From Delphinapterus leucas (Eukaryota; Chordata; Mammalia; Artiodactyla; Monodontidae): 64,000 nucleotides of DNA. The stretch covers positions 22,179,489 through 22,243,488 of the forward strand of contig NW_022098072.1 in the NCBI RefSeq assembly GCF_002288925.2, written 5' to 3'. Within the stretch, counting starts at the first letter, position 1. Each line of letters begins with the position of its first letter. Below are positions 59,840 through 64,000 of the stretch, in pieces. The notes beneath the pieces are model-generated. The model was given only the letters and a program-made list of their open reading frames with translations. It was not told the origin of the DNA and made no database searches. A program made the translations under genes and the position numbers.

Positions 59840-60109
59840 TGTCATGGACGATGAATCCTCAGTGAGTTAAAAAGGAGGATTAGAAAAGATTCAGGCCTCT
59901 CTGATGAATGGCAATGGTATATCTAAGTTGAGGCAAGGGCATCTTGAGTCCCTGAATGACAGCAAGAAGGTGAGATCTTGCCTCTCACCTCCCTCCCCAA
60001 CCCACACTGGGAATATAGCATGAGTGATAAATATTTCTTCTTTTAACCTACTGAAATTTTGATGATGTTTGTTACTGCAGTATAACCTAGCCTATTCTGA
60101 CTGATACAG
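59840..60109 (+). mobile_element. Probable MaLR-type LTR, diverged
   Basis: gaatcctcagtgagttaaaa, aaaggaggattagaaaagat, catcttgagtccctgaatga and the end series tgtttgttactgcagtataa, ttctgactgatacag match a MaLR-like LTR. Family name not certain. Confidence 0.62.
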
Positions 60110-61055
60110 GTCCCTAAAAGGCACTGGGTAAAAGATGGTTATCATTATTATAAATGCATCCCCACAGAACCTTCCCAATGCCATGCCGTCAAGGACTGAA
60201 TGGTAGGCTAGAATGGATGATTGGTCTTATGGAGATTCTCCCATAAGGAAAAAAAGGAAGTGTAACCAATGACAATTCATTGCCAAGACAAGACTCAGGG
60301 AAGTTAGGAAGTGCTCAGATAAAGACCATAAGGACACTGATTACAAAACAGATCCTACTCTCTGGTCTGTTTCCTAAAAGCATCTTGCCCCTAACATGCC
60401 AGGCCAGGCCTTTTCCCTCCTACCCAGAATTCTCTCCCTTATTCCCTAGTCAGTTCAAATTCCACTTATTCTTCTGGATCCAGTTTTAGTCCCACATACG
60501 TCCCCCAAATTTCCTAATCACTCAAGCCTCTACTATACACAAAATAAACTATGCAAAGCTGGATCTTCAGCAACTATTGCTTGTACTTCTCATTTATACT
60601 AAATCAGATGTTTGCTATAATTTGTTTCAAGTGTGTCAATCTTGTTTCTCAAACGAGACTAGAAGCCTTGTGAGGACACCATGTGTTTTATTTCTTTTGC
60701 AGTCCCCCAGAGATATTATTCCAAGGGACATTTTTACATTGATTTAAATGCCAGGGAGGAAAGAACATGATAGCATTCTTAGGATTAAGGACAATTTTTT
60801 TATTACTTTTGAAGAAAGCAGGGAAATTCACTAGCTGGGTTTTATAGTAATATCTTAATCTAGCTAAATATAAATACTATTTATTGAGGTGGAAATAAAT
60901 TATTATCAACCTTAAATGTCTTTGATTCAAATTAAAATAAAAACAGAGATGACAAGAAGTTTAGCAGGAATTCTGACAGAAACTTTAAGAAAGCATTGTT
61001 GAAAAAAAAAGAAAGCAAGCATTGTTGAGAATTTAAGCCATTTCATTCAAAATTA
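60110..61055. other. Unique intronic sequence
   Basis: No gene. Short local repeat of gcattgttga at about 60995 and 61019, on either side of an A run. Confidence 0.45.
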
Positions 61056-61059
61056 ACAT

Positions 61060-61765
61060 TTGTTTTGGTACATATATACAATGGAATATTACTCAGCCAT
61101 AAAAAGAATGAGATAATGCCATTTGCAGCAACATGGATGGACCTAGAGATTATCATACTAAGTGAAATAAGTCAGACAAAGACAAATACATGATATCACT
61201 TATATGTGGACTCTAAAAAAAATGATACAAATGAACTTACTTATGAAACAGAAATAGAGTCACAGATGTAGAAAACAAACTTATGGTTAACAGGGGGTAA
61301 GGCAGGGAGGGATACATTGGGAGATTGGGATTGATATATACACGCTACTATATATAAAATAGATAAATAGGGCTTCCGTGGTGGCGCAGTGGTTGAGAGT
61401 CCTTCTGCCGATGCAGGGGACGCAGGTTCGTGCCCCGGTCCGGGAAGATCCCACATGCTGCGGAGCGGCTAGGCCCATGAGCCATGGCCGCTGAGCCTGC
61501 GCGTGGGGAGCCTGTGCTCCGCAACGGGAGAGGCCACAGCAGTGAGAGGCCCACGTACCGCAAAAAAATAAAATAAAATAGATAACTAATAAGGACCTGC
61601 TCTATAGCACAGGGAATTCTACTCGATACTCGGTAATGGCCTATATGGGAAAAGAATCTAAAAAAGAGTGGATATATGTATATGTATACGTGATTCACGT
61701 TGCTGTACACCTGGAACTAACACAACATTATAAATCAGCTATACTCCAATAAAAATTTTTAAAAA
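61060..61765 (+). mobile_element. L1 3' end, sense, with nested SINE
   Basis: tacaatggaatattactcag, then the ataagtcagacaaagacaaa block, gatataaattgagattggga-type 3' UTR, and aacattataaatcagctata, ctccaataaaaattttt end. This is a different 3' UTR type from the L1 at 1-3458. Interrupted by the CHR SINE at 61367-61572. Confidence 0.9.
61367..61572 (+). mobile_element. CHR SINE, short form, inside L1 3' UTR
   Basis: Short form (ggcttccgtggtggcgcag head, gagccatggccgctgagcc). Flanked by near-duplicate ataaaatagataa sequences. Confidence 0.93.
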
Positions 61766-62094
61766 TATTCAGAGATCCTGCAGATTAAGGGGAGGCTCCT
61801 GATGTCGTGGGTTAAAGAAGTAATTTTTCATCTCTGGAGACTTGGGTTCAAACCTCACTGAACCCACAAGAGAAAACAGGTTTTGTGACCTCAGTCCATC
61901 CCACAATTTACCATCCAGCAGAAGCAAAATCCTTCCTGAAAGCCATTAATCAAAGAAAGTGGAGTCATCAGAGCTTAGGATTTATGGGATGTGGGGAAGC
62001 TAAGAGGCTACAGGTGACAGTGTCAGCCTAGTTAGAAATGGGATCTAGGACACAGGCTCAAAGGTGGATAAAGGTACAGATGATAGCATTGCCT

Positions 62095-62205
62095 ATACTT
62101 TCACTTCCCCCTCCTCCACCTCTGGCAACCATCCATCTACATTGTATCTCTGGAGCTTTACCCATTCTGGACATTTCACATAAATGGAATCATACAATGT
62201 AAAAA
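62095..62205 (-). mobile_element. Old L1 3' fragment, antisense
   Basis: cctccacctctggcaaccat, then ttctggacatttcacataaa and tggaatcatacaatgt resemble an antisense old L1 3' UTR. An A run follows at about 62201-62214. Confidence 0.6.
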
Positions 62206-62283
62206 AAAAAAAAATTCTGTTAAATCAAAAGAAAAAATTTAGAGATTCTGAAGGTAAAAAAAATTAACAATTGTTTTGATAGA

Positions 62284-62465
62284 AGGGTAAGCTGGGACAA
62301 AATGAGAGAGTGGCATTGACATATATACACTACCAAATGTGAAATAGCTAGCTAGTGGGAAGTAGGTGCATAGCACAGGGAGATCAGCTGGGTAGGTGCT
62401 TTGTGACCACCTAGGGGGGTGGGATAGGGAGGGTGGGAAGGAGACGCAAGAGGGAGGGGATATAA
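62284..62465 (+). mobile_element. L1 3' UTR fragment, sense
   Basis: aagggtaagctgggacaaaa through gtggcattgacatatataca, catagcacagggagatcagc and the G-rich gggatagggagggtgggaag. Same 3' UTR type as the L1 at 1-3458 but lacking its last part. Confidence 0.9.
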
Positions 62466-62870
62466 AAAAAAATTTTTTTAATTAACATGTTTTGATAGAT
62501 TAAAAGGTTAATTAATATTTATATACTGATTATAAAATTTAAGTTAAATCTGTACATATTCTATATCTTGAAATCACAGTTAGCTTTTATCCAAATCTAT
62601 TTGTTAACAAGAGCACAGAGCTTTTCTATAAAATTGAACGTTTTTTTTCATAATTCTAAAGATTGTTGGCACGTAACCTTGAAACTATAAATATTTGTTA
62701 TTGTAAATTTTGTTAAATGCAGAAAAATTAAATGCTCAGGTAAAGGTGAAAACTATGTTTGCCATGGGAGGTTGATTCCACAGAGCCTTGTAGAGATTGA
62801 CCTTCTGCTCATAACTGTCCTGATCTAGTTCTAATCATTCAATCTGTACAACAATGCTGTGTAGATCCTC

Positions 62871-62976
62871 TTTTTTTTAATTAATTTATTTATTTATTTA
62901 TTTTTGGCTGCATTGGGTCTTTGTTGCTGAGGGTGGGCTTTCTCTAGTTGCGGCGAGAGGGGGCTACTCTTTGTTG
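62871..62976 (-). mobile_element. CHR SINE (long form) 3' end, antisense, truncated
   Basis: tttggctgcattgggtcttt then ctttctctagttgcggcgag and ggggctactctttgttg: the end of a long CHR SINE without its tRNA-like head. Confidence 0.9.
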
Positions 62977-64000
62977 TCAGTATTTACTCTACCTGTGTAC
63001 TCCTGCTGCTACCAGTTTAGTCATATTTTTACCAGGAGTCATTTGATTTGTTCCCAAACCAGTTTATATCAGTTGTACAAGTTACTGAAATTATATAATT
63101 TAATTAAAATTTAGGTAAAATGATGAAATGGTGCACAGAAAGAAAACGGGTTCTCTTTTCTATAAAAACCAAGTCGAGAAAAGCTAGGTGCTATTTTTAA
63201 ATACTGTTGCAGGTTAGGCATGGGTGAAGTAACTGTAAAAGAGAATAACAAAATCACTATAATCTAGAGATGTTCTGCACTCAGATTGCTTCACAAGTGT
63301 CAAATTCTTGCTCTACTTTAAAGAAACCAAAACTGAAAATGGTGGGTGATGCAGTTCATGGGTTTTTGCAAGAGACCAGAACTCCAGTAGGGGCTCATAC
63401 TCAGAACAAAAGACTGGCAAAAGAATGCACTTGCATATGTTTTAAGTTAAAATAGGCTGTGTGTATACTTTTGGGGATTCTCTATTTTAACCACCTTCTA
63501 TGTAACTAACCAATTACTATGAATTGGTGACTATGGATATGGGTCCACTTGCTAATTATATCGTTTTAGAGATTCCATAAGTGCATAGTTAGAGAGTGCA
63601 ACATTACCAATTAGCTTAGATGCTGGACTAACGATGGTGAATAGCTAAGAAATATAAACATAAAGCAGGACTGTAAACAAGGCAGAAGACTGGAAGAGAT
63701 GACCCATAACATAATAAACATAAGCTTCTCAAGAGGCTATGAATTTTTCTGCCTTAAAATATTTTTTTAGCATTCAATATTTTAACAGCATGGAACACGC
63801 ACTTATTTACAAATGAAAAAACATAAAAATCAATACCAGGGAGGAACCATTGGCTGCTATTCTGAAAACAAAACATGGCTCTTCTTCAAGGTGTAGCCTG
63901 AGACCCCGGAGAGCAGAAGAGGCCATCAGTAGGATTGGTAGTACCTCTCAGCACCATATCTCAACACCAGGCCTCACCTGGGCTGGTCCCGACTCTACAG
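62977..64000. other. Unique intronic sequence to window end
   Basis: No gene recognised. METTL24 exon 1 is expected further on, outside the window. Confidence 0.4.

Noticed and set aside
63951..64000. Strong minus-strand donor-like site (cag/gtgagg at 63972-63980) close to the window edge, possible METTL24 exon 1
   Set aside because: Only about 20 bases precede it, the surrounding sequence is not GC-rich or CpG-dense as expected for a first exon, and the short reading does not resemble METTL24.
1..64000. CRISPR arrays, bacterial operons, tRNA or rRNA genes, or an undescribed multi-gene system
   Set aside because: Repeats are dispersed mammalian retroelements. The tRNA-like sequences are SINE heads, and the simple repeats lack spacer structure.

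Overview
This is a mammalian nuclear genomic window, and the repeats point to a cetacean (whale or dolphin) or a close cetartiodactyl relative. Many copies are present of the tRNA-derived CHR SINE, in both the short form and the longer form; they begin with a ggcttccctggtgg-type head, sit beside artiodactyl-type L1 elements, and often have clear target-site duplications. Nothing looks bacterial or plasmid-like: there are no operons, CRISPR arrays, rRNAs or tRNAs. There is also no CpG island, so no housekeeping promoter is visible. Most long open frames are L1 reading frames or chance frames in repeats.

The only protein-coding gene I can support is METTL24, a methyltransferase-like protein, on the minus strand. 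Three consecutive coding exons lie at 47717-47815, 40106-40245 and 30906-31134. All three have intact frames, AG/GT borders and compatible phases. They are probably exons 2-4 of a five-exon gene. The first exon should lie beyond position 64000 and the last exon before position 1, so most of the window is METTL24 intron. The glycine-rich S-adenosylmethionine-binding motif is assembled across the junction of the second and third exons seen here.

Layout. 1-3458: 3' half of a fairly young sense L1 with a long reverse-transcriptase frame. 3903-4252: long CHR SINE. 4428-4680: AT-rich block. 4681-6484: old L1. 6485-14690: mostly unique intronic DNA with MIR, hAT and old L1 pieces. 14690-23012: antisense L1s, including a nearly full-length one (16214-23012) that holds two SINEs and a 100-N assembly gap. 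23014-26230: a complex nest in which L1 pieces in both orientations flank a full-length RPS8 processed pseudogene, itself split by a CHR SINE. 26320-30905: old L1 pieces, a MIR and unique DNA. 30906-47815: METTL24 exons and introns, with MaLR, L2, MIR and SINE insertions and a decayed ERV 3' end with its LTR at 41818-42707. 47816-64000: METTL24 upstream intron, with a MaLR LTR, an hAT element, a Tigger-like element, more CHR SINEs, L1 fragments and a 54-bp L1 insertion at 57385-57438.

I found no convincing previously undescribed biological system. The items most worth a second look are the L1/RPS8 junction (possible template-switch chimera or twin-priming product), the exact duplication and fold-back around the N gap (probable assembly artefact), the tiny L1 insertion with a perfect target-site duplication, and the weak splice donor of METTL24 exon 2.
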